From assembly GCF_918797505.1 (NCBI RefSeq), contig NC_092799.1, positions 14,718,295 to 14,782,294 of the forward strand: a stretch of DNA of 64,000 nucleotides. The letters are read 5' to 3'. Below, in pieces: positions 10,361 through 21,254 of the stretch (position 1 is its first letter; each line of letters opens with the position of its first letter). This DNA comes from Bemisia tabaci (Eukaryota; Arthropoda; Insecta; Hemiptera; Aleyrodidae). The position numbers were made by a program, and so were the translations under genes. Under the pieces are notes generated by a model. The model ran no database searches. It was not told where the DNA came from and saw only the letters and a list, made by a program, of their open reading frames with translations.

Positions 10361-11143
10361 GAATCGTTGTGATAAATGGACTACAATTTGCAATTGGGAA
10401 CTAAGATTTATGGTTCATCTGAAAAACACTTATGTGCATAGGGAAACTAATGCTACATGCGTTACTTCTAAACTGAGCAAGAAATTGTAGTTCCGAATTT
10501 CAGAATGTATCCAAAATGATCGATACGATATTTCTAATCATGATAGAAAAAGAGGAACCGTTGTGATAAATGGACTACATTTTGCAATTAGGAACTAATT
10601 GTAAGATTTATGGCTCATCTGAAAAACACTCATGTGCAGAGGGAAACTAATGCTAGATACGTTATTTTCGAGCTGAGCTAGAAATTTTAGTTTCTAATTG
10701 TAGAAGGTAGCCCGAATGATCGATACGATATTTCTAATCATGATAGAAAAAGAGGAATCGTTGTGATAAATGGACTACACTTTGCAATTAGGAACTAAGA
10801 TTTATGGCTCATCTGAAAAACACTCATGTGCAGAGGGAAACTAATGCTAGATACGTTATTTTCGAGCTGAGCTAGAAATTTTAGTTCCTAATTGTAGAAG
10901 GTAGCCCGAATGATCGATACGATATTTCTAATCATGATAGAAAAAGAGGAATCGTTGTGATAAATGGACTACACTTTGCAATTAGGAACTAAGATTTATG
11001 GCTCATCTGAAAAACACTTATGTGCATAGGGAAACTAATGTTGCATACGTTATTTCCGAACCGAGCTAGACATTTTAGTTCCTAATTGTAGAAGGTAGTC
11101 CGAATGATCGATACGATATTTCTAATCATGATAAAAAAAAGGG
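10361..11143. repeat. tandem array, four ~194-bp units built on MITE J
   Basis: Unit starts are at about 10361, 10555, 10755 and 10949 (lengths 194, 200, 194, ~195). Each unit begins GAATCGTTGTGATAAAT, then carries a degenerate family J MITE (GGACTACA-TTTGCAATTAGG to TCCTAATTGTAGAAGG), then ATGATCGATACGATATTTC. The units are very similar to each other. The J half resembles the dispersed copies at 49474 and 54184. Confidence 0.85.
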
Positions 11144-11474
11144 GATTCCCCGGTGATTGCCATAACGGTTGACTTACCGTATAGTTCGTTGTGGGTACTT
11201 CAATCTTGGGTTTTGACATCTTCTTTTCGGCGAGAAACTCCTTGCTCCCACTAGCAGATTCGCCATCTGTGGAATCTGCAACAAACGAAGAAAAATCAGC
11301 ATCAATCGAGAATTTCGACCAAAAACTTTTTTATCTGCATCCGACAGTGCTTCTTGAGCTGCGTTCGCAGTATTTTTCACGATTTCATGTCCGATACGGA
11401 AAATCAAAGAAAAATACATTTGAAAGTGAGAAACTCTGCCGTCTTGAGCCGTCATCAGGTGGCATAAATTCCAT
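11144..11474. other. unique sequence, no gene seen
   Basis: Opposite-strand frames (minus 11174-11455, plus 11191-11478) overlap almost completely. Neither has a domain and the minus one has no supported start context. Confidence 0.4.
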
Positions 11475-11478
11475 TTAA

Positions 11479-11880
11479 GGTGATTCGATGGACGCCATAT
11501 TTTGTGTCAGAACGGCATGCGATATATCGCATCAATTGGTTCCATATTTTCACTGTTGTCAGGAGTCTAAAGCACTCACTTACCAATTTTAACAAAGAAA
11601 TTCAACGTAGTAAAGGCGTGGTTTTTTCAGAGAGAAAATATCGCATTCGAGTGCAGTTTCGATATCAGTATCGAATGCGATATTTTCTCTCTGAAAAAAC
11701 CACGCCTTTATTACGTTGAATTTCTTTGTTAAAATTGGTAAGTGAGTGCTTTAGACTCCTGACAAAAGAATTGCGATCTCAAAATAGGAGAAAAATGACG
11801 AGTAGCTGAAAATATGGAACCACTTGATGCGATATATCGCATGCCGTTCTGACACAAAATATGGCGTCCATCGAATCACC
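11479..11880. mobile_element. piggyBac-like long hairpin MITE, family M, copy 1
   Basis: A nearly perfect inverted repeat. The left end reads GGTGATTCGATGGACGCCAT and the right end is its complement ending CACC. TTAA lies on both sides (11475-11478, 11881-11884). The centre is CGATATCAGTATCG-like. Relative to copy 2 at 38692, the left arm lacks about 40 bp (TAGCTGAAAT... block), making the arms unequal. TTAA target sites are the hallmark of piggyBac elements. Confidence 0.88.
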
Positions 11881-11915
11881 TTAAACGCACGTATTTTAGC
11901 AAATGAGGTAATTTG

Positions 11916-12084
11916 CGGTGGCAAGCGTGAATGATCGATTATCTATATTTCCCCATTTGAAGCTATGGTAAAGAATCAATCAATAAGGTGCTCATGCTCA
12001 TTGCGAACGCCCTATTAATCGATACTTTTCCATGGGTTTAAATGGCAGATCAATCGATACATCGCAAAACACGCCACGCCACTA
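11916..12084. mobile_element. hAT-like MITE, family F
   Basis: The left end CGGTGGC-AAGCGTG and right end CACGCCACGCCACTA are degenerate CAGTGGCGTG copies. The flanks GTAATTTG (11908-11915) and GTAATTCG (12085-12092) match at 7 of 8 positions, an aged 8-bp target duplication. Confidence 0.85.
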
Positions 12085-12266
12085 GTAATTCGGTAATATC
12101 GCATCTAATAATTGTTTAATTTAGAAACCAAGGACATTCTCATGCTCAGTTTTTCAGTAGTTTCATCTCAAACATGAAATCCACAAAATTGCAGACACTC
12201 GTATATTCTCCATTCAGAGCACTCGATAGTCGCGAAGGTAAATTCGGGGCACGGCAAGCCCTGTCG

Positions 12267-12732
12267 CACAGTGGATCGAGTCAATAGGAGCGGTCGGACA
12301 AAATGTTGAAACTTTAAACGCTTATAACTCCGTTTTTACAAATACTGGAAAAAAAAACACATTGGATCTAGAGTCTAGACTCTTAAAAACATCGACAAGA
12401 AAAAATACTCTTGATTCGATCAGATTTAACCTTAAATCAAGAACCAAGCCTCTTAATTTGAGCGGGTTTCCTTTAGATTTAAGCTTAAATCTGCTTGAAT
12501 CAAGAGTCCTTTTTCTTGTCAATGTTTTCAAGAGTCTGGACTGTAGATCCAATGTGTTTTTCTTTTCCAGCGAAACTTTGAGGTTCTAAAAGTGGTTCCA
12601 ATGGTTTCCTCGTGACATTTTTTCCTAAAGAAACCCCTTAAAGTTTAAAATGTGACGGAATAAACATTAAAATTTGCAGGTTTAGTCTGAAATTTCATGT
12701 CCGACCTCTCCCGTTGACTCGATCCACTGCGC
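12267..12732. mobile_element. MITE, family B, interrupted by family A
   Basis: It begins CACAGTGGATCGAGTCAATA and ends TTGACTCGATCCACTGCG, inverted copies of each other. The interior block CTTATAACTCCG...TTTGAGGTTCTAAAAGTGG is shared with copies at 29744 and 57918-58861. A family A element at 12343-12572 splits it exactly where uninterrupted copies read TACAAAACTTTG. Confidence 0.85.
12343..12572 (-). mobile_element. MITE, family A, nested in family B
   Basis: The ends are TACTGGAAAAAAAA and TTTTCCAGCG, one substitution from CACTGG and CCAGTG. AA flanks both sides. Removing the element and one AA restores the intact family B sequence, which proves the 2-bp duplication. The core reads GAACCAAGCCTC (minus orientation). 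Confidence 0.9.
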
Positions 12733-12848
12733 GTCGGGAGACGCTCGCGAGGCGATGTGGCAACGTCGGAGATGCGACGGTAATTGACGTCAACGTCATC
12801 GGCGCGTCGCCGGAGCAGACGAGAAACGTGTTGAGGCCCCGTGAACAT

Positions 12849-13008
12849 CAGTGGCGAGGCGTGAATGATCTATTATCGATATTTCTCCATTTGAGGCTAT
12901 GGTGAAGAATCGATTACTACGGCGTTCTCTGCGAAGACCCTGTTTATCGATCCTTTTCAACGGGTTTAAATGGAAGATCAATCGATGTATCGAAAATCCG
13001 CGCCACTG
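12849..13008. mobile_element. hAT-like MITE, family F
   Basis: CAGTGGCGAGGCGTG at the left and CGCGCCACTG at the right, with the family F interior (TATTATCGATATTTC, TTTAAATGGAAGATC). The flanks GTGAACAT and ATCATTAT do not match, so the target duplication is decayed or one edge was lost. Confidence 0.8.
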
Positions 13009-13464
13009 ATCATTATCCTCGCGACCGCGACCGACCTCAGAGGCGGCCGCGATCCGTCAGAAAATCAGCTTCCGCGGGTCTCACGACGCTCTATGTAAAT
13101 CAGAGCGTAACAGAGTAGGAGTACAATGCATCACTAGACAGCGGGAGAATCAGACGTTACAAAAGGTAAGCCCTCCGGAAAATTTCACGCGGAACACGGA
13201 AAATGTGCCGAGTATTTTTCAAATCAACCCGGGTGTCCGAGTCCAAAGGGGGGTAAGACAATTTTGTACGGCTTTTGTACTGTAACTCACAGGAAATCAA
13301 ACAGCTATTTCCAGTTTTCCTTTAATTTTTTCCGGAGAAAATGTCCTAAGAATAGAATCACTTTAATGTAGCTTCTCACTGTTCTGTCTGAAGTTCAAGG
13401 TTCTTGACAAATTTAATTTTACAAGTACATATTACTATCTCCTCGGTTAGGTATGTCAGTTTAA
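13009..13464. other. CpG-rich island with a splice donor at 13167, then AT-rich DNA
   Basis: Positions 13020-13165 are CpG-rich and end ACAAAAG|GTAAGCC, the form expected of a non-coding first exon. The only ATG in between (AATGCATCACTAG) stops at once. The rest is AT-rich and unremarkable. Confidence 0.25.
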
Positions 13465-13705
13465 CTGCGGGCTGAAATTTGATAGACAAAGAGAAAATTG
13501 AGCGATACTATTTGGTGCAACGGATGGTTGTTTTGGACACAGTGGAAATTAATGGACTCCCTAAAGGGTTCCTTGTGGGTTGCCATTAGTTACTCTATTA
13601 CTAACATCCTTCGTCCATTGCAACCACCTGCTTCCACCAGTAGGATTGCTACATTATTTCCTCTTGTTCTTATTTATCTATCAATTTCAATAATCGGCCA
13701 GCTGG
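13465..13705. mobile_element. MITE, family S
   Basis: The ends pair: GCGGGCTGAAATTTGATAGA on the left, CTATCAATTTCAATAATCGG on the right. The middle carries TTGGTGCAACGG / CCATTGCAACCACC and GGGTTGCC. Relatives are at 43165-43413, 45568-45820 and 57407-57694. No clear target duplication. Confidence 0.75.
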
Positions 13706-13841
13706 TTGCCTAGATTTCTATACCGGCAATGACTTTTACCCATTTTCTTCCTTCTATTTCATAGATGACTCTCAGGCCTTTACTTCCATACCGAACTCTA
13801 CAGAAGTCTCGTAAATTATCGGTAAAATGATCGATACAATT

Positions 13842-14289
13842 GGACGTATCCTGCCAAACGGAACTATGTGCATTATGACGTGAGCTCTGTTATGCACACG
13901 GAGAAAAAAACTTCGTGCGTGGGACCCGAAGTTGAGGTCAAGTGGATCTCTGAAGTTTTCGGATCACGTATCTAAAAACTTGAGGTCGAGCTGCCGAAGT
14001 TCGGGTCAGACATCTGAAGTACTTCGATACATTTGAAGTACTCCAGTCCGGTACATACCGAAGTGCCTCGATGTCTGACCTAAACTTTGACAGCTCGACC
14101 TCAAGTTTTCGGATGCGTGATTAGAAAACTTCAGAGATCCATATGATCTAAACTTCGGGTCCCATGCACGAAGTTTTTTTCTCGCTCTGAGACCCATAAG
14201 ATTACATGCAAGATTATATGCATATAATCCCATGAGTCGCAGAGCTCATATCTTCATGCACATGGTTCCGTTTGGCAGAAATACGTCCA
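13842..14289. mobile_element. MITE, family E, interrupted by family D
   Basis: TGGACGTATCCTGCCAAACG at the left end pairs with CGTTTGGCAGAAATACGTCC at the right. The family D hairpin at 13897-14189 occupies the loop; left of it is GAGCTCTGTTATGCA, as in the uninterrupted copy at 9808. Confidence 0.8.
13897..14189. mobile_element. hairpin element, family D, nested in family E
   Basis: The arms begin CACGGAGAAAAAAACTTCG and end CGAAGTTTTTTTCTC. Within them TCTGAAGTTTTCGGAT, CTTGAGGTCGAGCTG and TTCGGGTCAGACATC are mirrored by their complements. The centre is GAAGTACTTC-like. Its ACTTCGG/CCGAAGT words recur many times. Only copy in the window. Confidence 0.75.
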
Positions 14290-15676
14290 CATAAAATTAA
14301 TTGAGAACTATTTTGAGAGCAACGCAAGTCATTTTAAATCAGGGCACCAGTCTCCCCCTCCATCGGAGGTTTGCGGGGCAAAACACCTTGCTGCTCTGAA
14401 GGTTAACGAGAGGTGGATGCTGGACCCCATCGATCGAGAGGTGGCGGCGGATCCCCCCCCATATGCAGGGGGATCCTCGCGAATAGCGATGATGGCGGAA
14501 TAATGACGAGCACATATTTATCCAGTCGAACGCGCGGCCTGATTCTCAAATGAGTTGTGACGAGTGCTGGGGTCGTCGAGTGTCTGCCATCCTGTCAAGC
14601 GTCGCTAACCCACCTGCCGAGCCGCCAATTCTGCCCGGAAAACCGCCCGAAATGCGAGGGTGGTCGGGTGAATTTTTCATCACCCGGGGGGCGCGGAGGA
14701 TCAAAAAAAGCTGAGCCCCCCCATTTCCGGCAGTGAACTTTTTCGGGCAGCCCATCCTCGGAATGTGTCGGGAGAATGTAAAATTAAAATTTATGATAAA
14801 AATTTAAGATTATTGACATTTTTGGACAATTCTGTGGGTGATAATAATCGATTCACCATTTAAGCTGGGTGTTTCAAGACCCCCTTTTCAAAAAGAAAGA
14901 GTGGCGAAAACAGCAAAAAAAGTTTGGACGGACAGCGGATATGGACAGATGAACGTAAACGGCCACGAGACAGTGTTATAGTTAGCACCCATCGTCTCAA
15001 ACAAAATCGCGTTAAATCGCTTTTCGATTACCAAAACAAACGCTTGAAAATTTGATGGCAAGGTTCATAAAGACAAGATAAAGGCGAGGAATTGACTTTA
15101 CGGGAGGGGTCCGAAAAACGCAACGAAACAGAGGGGGGGGGGGAAGCTCCACAACACAGAGAATTTTAAGATGGCGCTTATGTTAGCGGTACAAACCGGG
15201 AAAACTGTTACATTTTACTCCTTTCTCAGGTATAAGATAGACTATGTGAATCGTGTGGAATAGATTCCTTTATAAAAATTTTAGGTATTTTTGGGCAATC
15301 CGACAACAACGAACTTACGGCTAATTTCAATTCACAAGAGCGCGCTCGCGCTCTGTATGCGCACTAATCAAGCCTCGTTTGAGATCCTCGGCCACTTTTC
15401 CCGCCGCCGCTCGCTCGCATCTGTTATGGTTGACAGTCGAACATGTGTCGTTCCGGAAAAATTTGGACTTCAGCCCCCCCCCCCCCTTCCCCTCAGAACT
15501 CGGAAATGCAACTCGCTCGGAATCCCCTCCCCCCGCCGACTTTCCACCCACCAACATATTGCAAAGTTTTCGCAATGCATTTTGTTGAGCTGAGAGTCCT
15601 CAATTACAGATTTCTGGCATTCGCAATGTTTTCTGGCATTTAAATAGGATCACTATGATGCCTTGGTCATCCTCAT
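14290..15676. other. unique sequence with a GC-rich island at 14360-14760
   Basis: The island is CpG-rich with C-runs, and a minus-strand frame (14546-14755) lacks any domain. From 15291 to 15640 several frames overlap on both strands, driven by a C-run at about 15472-15486. No gene is supported. Confidence 0.4.
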
Positions 15677-15680
15677 CACA

Positions 15681-15931
15681 CTGCCGTGCTAAGGAAAAAC
15701 GCCGTATGAACCTTCAGATGTTGCCAAATTTCATTTGATGAAACACGCATTTTCGAGAAAACTTATGGACGTTTTTCTTCCAATTTTTTCCGATAATTTT
15801 GTTCACAATTTCATCTATAGATCTCGCAAATTTCAAAAAAAAATATTCATAAATTCCCTTAAAAATTAATATTTTTTCGGAGGTTTGGCAATTCTCGAAT
15901 GTTCATACGGCGTTTTTCCTTAGCACGGTAG
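15681..15931. mobile_element. MITE, family L, full length
   Basis: CTGCCGTGCTAAGGAAAAAC at the left pairs with GTTTTTCCTTAGCACGGTAG at the right; ACGCCGTATGAAC and GTTCATACGGCG extend the arms. CACA flanks both sides (15677-15680, 15932-15935), a possible 4-bp duplication seen in this copy only. Relatives: 23845, 26704, 26961, 31735 and 49621. Confidence 0.82.
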
Positions 15932-15935
15932 CACA

Positions 15936-16628
15936 GGAGAGGGGTGCAAGGAGGGAACTAAAGGTAAGTGTATGATGTTGCAAAGTTCTGCTGATGTTTC
16001 GTTCTTTGATAGAAAACTACCTCATAGTTTTCCTTCTTCCTTGTGTACATTCTTCACTCATTTACTAAATATATATGTCGTCCTAGAAAATGTTATTGGT
16101 TTCCTTTGGAAAAAAGCATACAGAATCGGAGATTCTTAACCATTGTAATTCAAGTGCATCAAGGACTGGATGTAAAAGCAGTGTAACTTAAATTCACCGC
16201 GTTTGGCGAAACGCCTTCAATTTCGACGAGTAGGCAATTTCCCGACGTAGAAGCAAGTTGATTTGTATCCATTCCGCCGTGCCGTTCCCCCAACTCGAAC
16301 GGAGGCCAGCGTGCGTTCTACGATGGTGGCAAGCTTCAGGTTAGAGGATGAGACTCACTGCTGCTTTCTAGGGAATGTTTTTTGTGATTTTATTGCTCTT
16401 TGACATTCACTGACTTTTCCCGGTCGTCAAAAATTCCTTGAAAATTGCCAGTTTTTTAGACATTTAGCCACCTCGATCTTATAGGGTTCTGAGCTTGATA
16501 GTCCATTGGGACGACGAGGTTGCCCCAAATTGAAATTCAACAAAGGAATGGGCCTGTTGCAAACTTTTGCTAGAGTGAAAATGTGAGTTGTATCTTATGA
16601 AAATCAGTACTTCAGGGCTTCAGTAATC
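15936..16628. other. unique sequence
   Basis: A GTAAGTGTA donor-like site follows AACTAAAG at about 15964, but no convincing exon is visible. A CpG-rich patch lies at 16250-16330. Nothing else supported. Confidence 0.35.
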
Positions 16629-16912
16629 AGGGCTGGCCAAAAATCAATACTTATACAGTACTTTATCAGTACATTCCCAAGAAATTCAGTACCTCCTAAA
16701 CAGAAAAATTCAGGGCTTTTTCGGTACCTCCATTTGACAAGACTTGAAAATTTTCAAAAGTTTGAATTTCTCGCTCAGATTGCGACAAAAATGACATAAA
16801 GTGAGTAAAATTCCGGACCTTCTAGCGGAATTTCCGCACTTTACCAGTGCTTCCGGACCGCCCTTAAAAAGTCTGCACTATTTCCGAACTTTCCGGACTT
16901 ATACACACCCTG
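16629..16912. mobile_element. MITE, family G, 5' end degraded
   Basis: The right end reads ATACACACCCTG. The left end is reduced to TCAGGGCTGGCC, missing the CTACTAAAAC block. The TCAGTAC and TTCCGGAC word arrays typical of family G are present. Confidence 0.75.
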
Positions 16913-17507
16913 GCAACAGACCCATTATGAGAAGGAAAACGTTTCCCTGGCGAAGAGCTAAGTGCAGTTGGGTAAAGGGGACACCGAGGGTTCCCTGCGG
17001 GATGCATCCGCGGCGAGGTCGTCGCTGGGAGCGCTTTCCCGGGTGCATCCGATCGGGAGCGGGACGAGCGACATTGGCGCGGCCGGCAATGTCAATAACG
17101 TCGAAACGAAACGTCGAAGCCGCGGCAATTATGATTAACTGCCGGAGCGCCCGACTCCCAACTCCGGCGACGCAGCTATTGTTTCCTTGACCGCAATTAA
17201 CCGTTTCGTACAATTGCCGGACCCCCCCCCCCTTAAACCCCCGGGTCCCCCTGGTGCGTCTCCCCCGGCGACACCGTGCCTGGCTCCGCTCCGTTTCCAG
17301 GAGAATTTGCATCGCCTCAGTCGGTGACAATCAACTCAACCCCGACGTCGGCATATCACCTGATTGTTTTAGCTTTCAAAATGAGAGAAAAAAAAATGGA
17401 AAAGGAGTTGAGTGGGACTAAACGTTTTTGTGCAGAGAGGAGGGGGGGATAAGTATGGAAGAAGTGCATCTAATCAAGAATGGTATGTGAGACACAAGAA
17501 GACATTC
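16913..17507. other. GC-rich island (16913-17340) and short AT-rich stretch
   Basis: Dense CpG and a C-run at 17221-17233. Long opposite-strand frames (plus 16801-17190, minus 16899-17330) overlap, and the plus one starts inside a MITE, so both look compositional. No domain seen. Confidence 0.4.
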
Positions 17508-17680
17508 CACTTTAAGGGGTCTGGGGATATGGATACTCACGGACTATACAGACATACCGTCCGCATTCCGGGCTCAGAAGCCGAAAGTTCCGGGCGTAGC
17601 ACCCGGAGCAGTCGAAGCTACGTCTCCCGCACCCGGAGCGGACGTTACGTCCATATAGCCCTAACTGTTTTTTTTCAGTG
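17508..17680. mobile_element. MITE, family C, diverged
   Basis: The right end is TTTTTTTTCAGTG. CACGGACTATACAG, CATACCGTCCGCATT and GGGCTCAGAAGCCG match the left arm of the intact copy at 23290, and CCATATAGCCC matches its right arm. The left CACTTTAAGG terminus is poorly preserved. Confidence 0.7.
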
Positions 17681-18310
17681 GGAGAGGGATAGATGGGACT
17701 AGAATTTGGGGCGTAGAAGGGCACTTCATTAAGAGGGTCTGAGGGACACTATACACAGAAAGAAAAGCGACCAAAAGAGGTTTGAAAGGGTCTTCAGCAG
17801 CTCCAAGCTAGGGGGGAAGGGATCAAAGGGGCCTCCCTGTGAAAATTTCGAAAGTTGAGACGTCTGGAGAGTAAGTCTGAGCAGCAATTTTGATGTGTTC
17901 TTACAGCGACATTGATTTGGGGAAAATTTCACAGACAACAGGAATGTCGCGCAGCTGTTTCACAAAATCCCTAGAATATTTTGCACTCCAGTCCCTAGTT
18001 CCATCCATGGATTTGGCGTGTGCAAAAAATGAGCTGCAGTTTGAGCCAGTGACTCACCGCAAGCCGGCGAGCCTCTTGGTGGAGTCCCGATTAAGTCAAG
18101 CGTCTGGCCTACAAAATTAGTGAAATCTTTGCGACAACTCGGAGGTTATCAACAAAATTGCGGTCGGTTTTAACTGTTACAACGAGGAATCCCTAAAAGT
18201 GATATAACTTCTCAAGGCGTATCTTTCCGGTCTCTGAAACTGGGGAACATTCGACGATTCGGGGGCGCGAGCGAGCGTTGCGCACGGTGCGACCCTGCGC
18301 CTCTCCCCCC
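17681..18310. other. unique sequence, no gene seen
   Basis: Plus frame 17890-18120 and minus frame 17729-17938 overlap in part and show no domain. The right edge (18240-18310) is CpG-rich. Confidence 0.4.
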
Positions 18311-18945
18311 CACAGTGGAGCAAGTCATGGGAAAAGTTGGACATCGTGTGGGAACCTAATAGCTTAAATCTTTATCTATACAAAACAGAAGTTTGATAAC
18401 AGTTAAATTAGGTTAAAACGGTTATTATGGAATAAAATTAGTTTTGAGAATCACCCTATAATAAAACTTGCACAAAGACAAAATTGACACCAAAATTTCA
18501 GGGATTCCATGATTTCATAGTTTTTCGCATTTTCGACTTATTTGACTTTTCCTAGACTTATTGGAAACCTTGAAATAAACGGTTCCAGTCCGAAATTGAA
18601 AGTCCAGGGTGTCTGATAAAACAGGCTGGCCAAAAATCAGTACTTTTAAAGTAATTTTTCAGGACATTTCCAAGACATTCAAAACCTCCTTAACAGAATT
18701 TAGTACTTGCTCAGTACCTCAAAATTCGAAAAATTTCTAACATTCAAATTTCTCGCTCAAATTGCCACAAAAATGGCAAAAAATGAAAAAAGTTCCGGAT
18801 CTCTTGCGGAATTTCCGTGCTTTTTCAGTACTTCCGGACCGCTCTTAAAAAATCGGTACTGTTTCCGGACTTTCCGGAAATTCCGGATTCGTAGACACCC
18901 TGATTCCTGAATGTCCGACCTCTCCGAAAGCCTCGTCCCACTGTG
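18311..18945. mobile_element. MITE, family B, diverged, interrupted by family G
   Basis: CACAGTGGAGCAAGTC at the left and ATGTCCGACCTCTCC...CCCACTGTG at the right match family B ends. The interior is strongly diverged. A family G element lies at 18605-18902, 8 bp before the ATGTCCGACC block. Confidence 0.55.
18605..18902. mobile_element. MITE, family G, full length
   Basis: The ends are CAGGGTGTCTGATAAAAC and TTCGTAGACACCCTG. The interior has the family word arrays (TCAGTAC, TTCCGGAC). The flanks do not show a clear 5-bp duplication. Confidence 0.8.
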
Positions 18946-19454
18946 CGACGGGAGCCCACCGCACCTCCCCCGTGACATGCCGCTTCCGCACCGGAATGGC
19001 TGCTTTCGCTTTCCGTTCGCCGGGGCCGGGGTTGAACCGGGGGGAGGGGGCGGCTGGGGGGTGTCAGGGGGCGGCGTGTACGCAAACAAGGGCATCGTAA
19101 TTGTTTCCTCGCTCGCATGGCGCGGATCCTCACAAAAGCGCCCCCCGATTCGGATTCCGACTCCGGGGACTTGAACGGCGAACGGGGCAACTTTAATTCG
19201 GTCACCGGGTAACTCCGGGCTCGCCGCGCGGGGGTGCGGGGGTGGTTGGCGGTTGTGACGTCACAGATCGCCGCCGCGAGGTCGGTGGGTCGTTAGACAT
19301 CTAGACCGTGTTCAACGTGAAGGAACCTCGGTTTTCCGGGTACGCGTGGTATGCGTGTAGCTTGGCTTGAGGATGGGAGAGTGATGAGCTACTAGACGAA
19401 GTATACGTAAATATTAAGCTCCACGTTTTACACTTGTTTTTTTTTTCTTCGATA
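18946..19454. other. GC-rich island
   Basis: CpG-dense with G-runs at 19038-19070 and 19220-19240. Opposite-strand frames (minus 18825-19205, plus 18911-19174) overlap and enter the MITE at the left. No gene supported. Confidence 0.4.
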
Positions 19455-19551
19455 CTGGGACTACGACATGAGCCCTGAGACCCATGTGAATATGTGCGTA
19501 ACAGGGCTTACGTCATAATGTCTATAGTTCCGTTTGGCAAACATACGCCCA
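19455..19551. mobile_element. MITE, family E, left end degraded
   Basis: The right arm is clear: CATAATGTCTATAGTTCCG then TTTGGCAAACATACG. The left arm keeps only GGGACTACGACATGAG. The loop is GAGACCCATGTG-like. Confidence 0.65.
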
Positions 19552-19825
19552 TATGCACGAGGTGAAATTCGCACGCAACAGAGAGCAAGAGTGTAGACAA
19601 TTTTTTCTCACCTACCTCACCCTGAATCCTGGGATTTACTTTCCCATTTTTCTGTCGCGTTAGGGCGTTTCACAATAAAGTAAGACTACGTGCTGACTGA
19701 AAATCGACGAATTCCCTGACTGAAAATCGAGAAGAAAACACTTTTTAAGACTGGAAAAAATCCCTGAAAATTCCCTGATTTTGTAGAGGGTCGATCGTCG
19801 AATCGTCATCATAGAGCTTTGATCG
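19552..19825. other. AT-rich sequence with a family H-like fragment
   Basis: TCCCTGACTGAAAATC and CCTGAAAATTCCCTGATT (about 19710-19785) echo the CCCTGA word arrays of family H, but no ends are visible. Confidence 0.35.
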
Positions 19826-19833
19826 ATACATCT

Positions 19834-20012
19834 CAGTGGCGTGCCGTGGTTTGCGATACATCGATTGATCTGCCATTTAAACCTGTAGAAAAGGGGTAGA
19901 AGGGGGGGACCTGTTATCAGGGTGTTCGCAGCGAACACCTTAATAATCGATTCTTCACCATGGGTTTAAATGGCATAACCATCGATACATCACAAAGCAC
20001 GCCACGCCACTG
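19834..20012. mobile_element. hAT-like MITE, family F, with perfect 8-bp target duplication
   Basis: CAGTGGCGTGCCGTG at the left and CACGCCACGCCACTG at the right. ATACATCT flanks both sides exactly (19826-19833, 20013-20020). The centre folds on TTCGCAGCGAA. A G-rich insertion (AAGGGGTAGAAGGGG) makes this copy longer. Confidence 0.9.
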
Positions 20013-20020
20013 ATACATCT

Positions 20021-20490
20021 CCACTTCAGCAATGCTATTTATCGATCTGAGTCACGTCTACAACAGTTTAAGAATCGACCCGGTGGCTTCCAAAATCGCC
20101 ATCGATCTTGGCCTTACAAGGGGACCAGGGGGGAGGGGGGCGATTTTCATGAGCAACGCGCTGTATCGACAGCCGGGAAAAACTGGCTACTTAACCGGAG
20201 AGAATGGAACGGAGTCTTGCGTCTCATTGAGGGCAACTAGAGCGCGAGCCCTAATTGTCGCCGCCCCTGCACATCCGCCGGATACCTCCCGCTCGACGGA
20301 TCGACGCGGGAACGCCAGCGAGCATTTCCGCTTTCCGGGGAACTCGCGCCCCACCGCCCCCTCCCCCCAGGGATCCGGGACCCTCTCTCGGTCCACCGCA
20401 CGAGAAAATCCCTCCGCGGACGCGGTATGTGCGCCGTGGAATCGTGTTTTGATGGTTCGACTCGGAGAGAGGTGTGGGGGAGGGAAGGAT
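20021..20490. other. GC-rich island between two family F elements
   Basis: CpG-dense. A 173-codon plus-strand frame (20032-20553) crosses it but runs on into the next MITE, and its residues (Arg, Pro, Ala, Gly) simply follow base composition. No domain recognised. Confidence 0.4.
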
Positions 20491-20496
20491 CCGCGC

Positions 20497-20660
20497 CAGT
20501 GGCGTGGCGTGAATGATCGATTATCGATATTTCTCCATTTGAATCCGCGGTAAAGAATCGATTATTAAGGTGTTCGCTGCGAACACCCTACTAATCGATC
20601 CTTTTCCATAGGTTTAAATGACAGATGAATCAATATATCGCAAAGCACGCAACGCCACTG
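20497..20660. mobile_element. hAT-like MITE, family F
   Basis: CAGTGGCGTGGCGTG at the left, inverted CACGCAACGCCACTG at the right, centre GTTCGCTGCGAAC. CCGCGC occurs immediately outside each end (20491-20496, 20661-20666); only six of the expected eight bases match. Confidence 0.85.
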
Positions 20661-20666
20661 CCGCGC

Positions 20667-21254
20667 TCCGTTCAGCGCCGGGATCCCGGGAAATTTTCCA
20701 ACGACCGACAAAGGAAATAAGGCCCCGACAATCATGTCCATGGCCAGAGAGCGAAACTACGCATGGGCAGGGGCTTAGAGGACAAGGAGCATAAGCGCAG
20801 TTTTTGCTGATACGTGTTTGGAGTTTCGAAATTGCATGGATCCTTATGGCGCAGAGAAAGGTCAAACTGACTTCATGATGCTTTAAAATTGAAATTTGGA
20901 AGCGAATTTTTCGTAGGATATGCATTCGGACTGGTTTTTCAAAAACTGCACTTATGCGCCTTGTCCTCCAAGCCCTTCGTATCTTAATCCCGGTGTTTCA
21001 GGATCTCCACTCCTATATTATTTTTTTGAAAAAAGAACGAGACAAAGTAATTTGAAATTTGCACGGAATATTCCCATAGCAGAGAAGAAAAATCATGAAC
21101 GTTTTCTAGAAATTACGTTTCCTAGTTACCCAAAGAAACAATAAATGGCAGGATGTCTACAACGGCGCGAACGGGAAAACGTTGTTCCGCACTTTTGCCA
21201 TCGATGTAACATATTGCCTTGTACTTACTGAAACGATGAGCACAATTCAGAATG
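20667..21254. other. unique sequence with an imperfect inverted duplication
   Basis: GGACAAGGAGCATAAGCGCAG (about 20780) is echoed in inverted form by CTGCACTTATGCGCC...TTGTCCTCC (20945-20975), and AAATTGAAATTTGG near 20886 is echoed by CAAATTTC-type sequence at 21050. It may be a degraded hairpin element of about 240 bp (20760-20985). Confidence 0.35.

Noticed and set aside
9338..11143. Regularly spaced repeats that might be a CRISPR-like array
   Set aside because: The units are ~194 bp, contain a recognisable MITE and have no short repeat/unique spacer structure. The window is eukaryotic.
20032..20553. 173-codon plus-strand frame
   Set aside because: It covers a GC-rich island and runs into a family F MITE at its 3' end. 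Composition is Arg/Pro/Ala/Gly-rich and no domain is visible.
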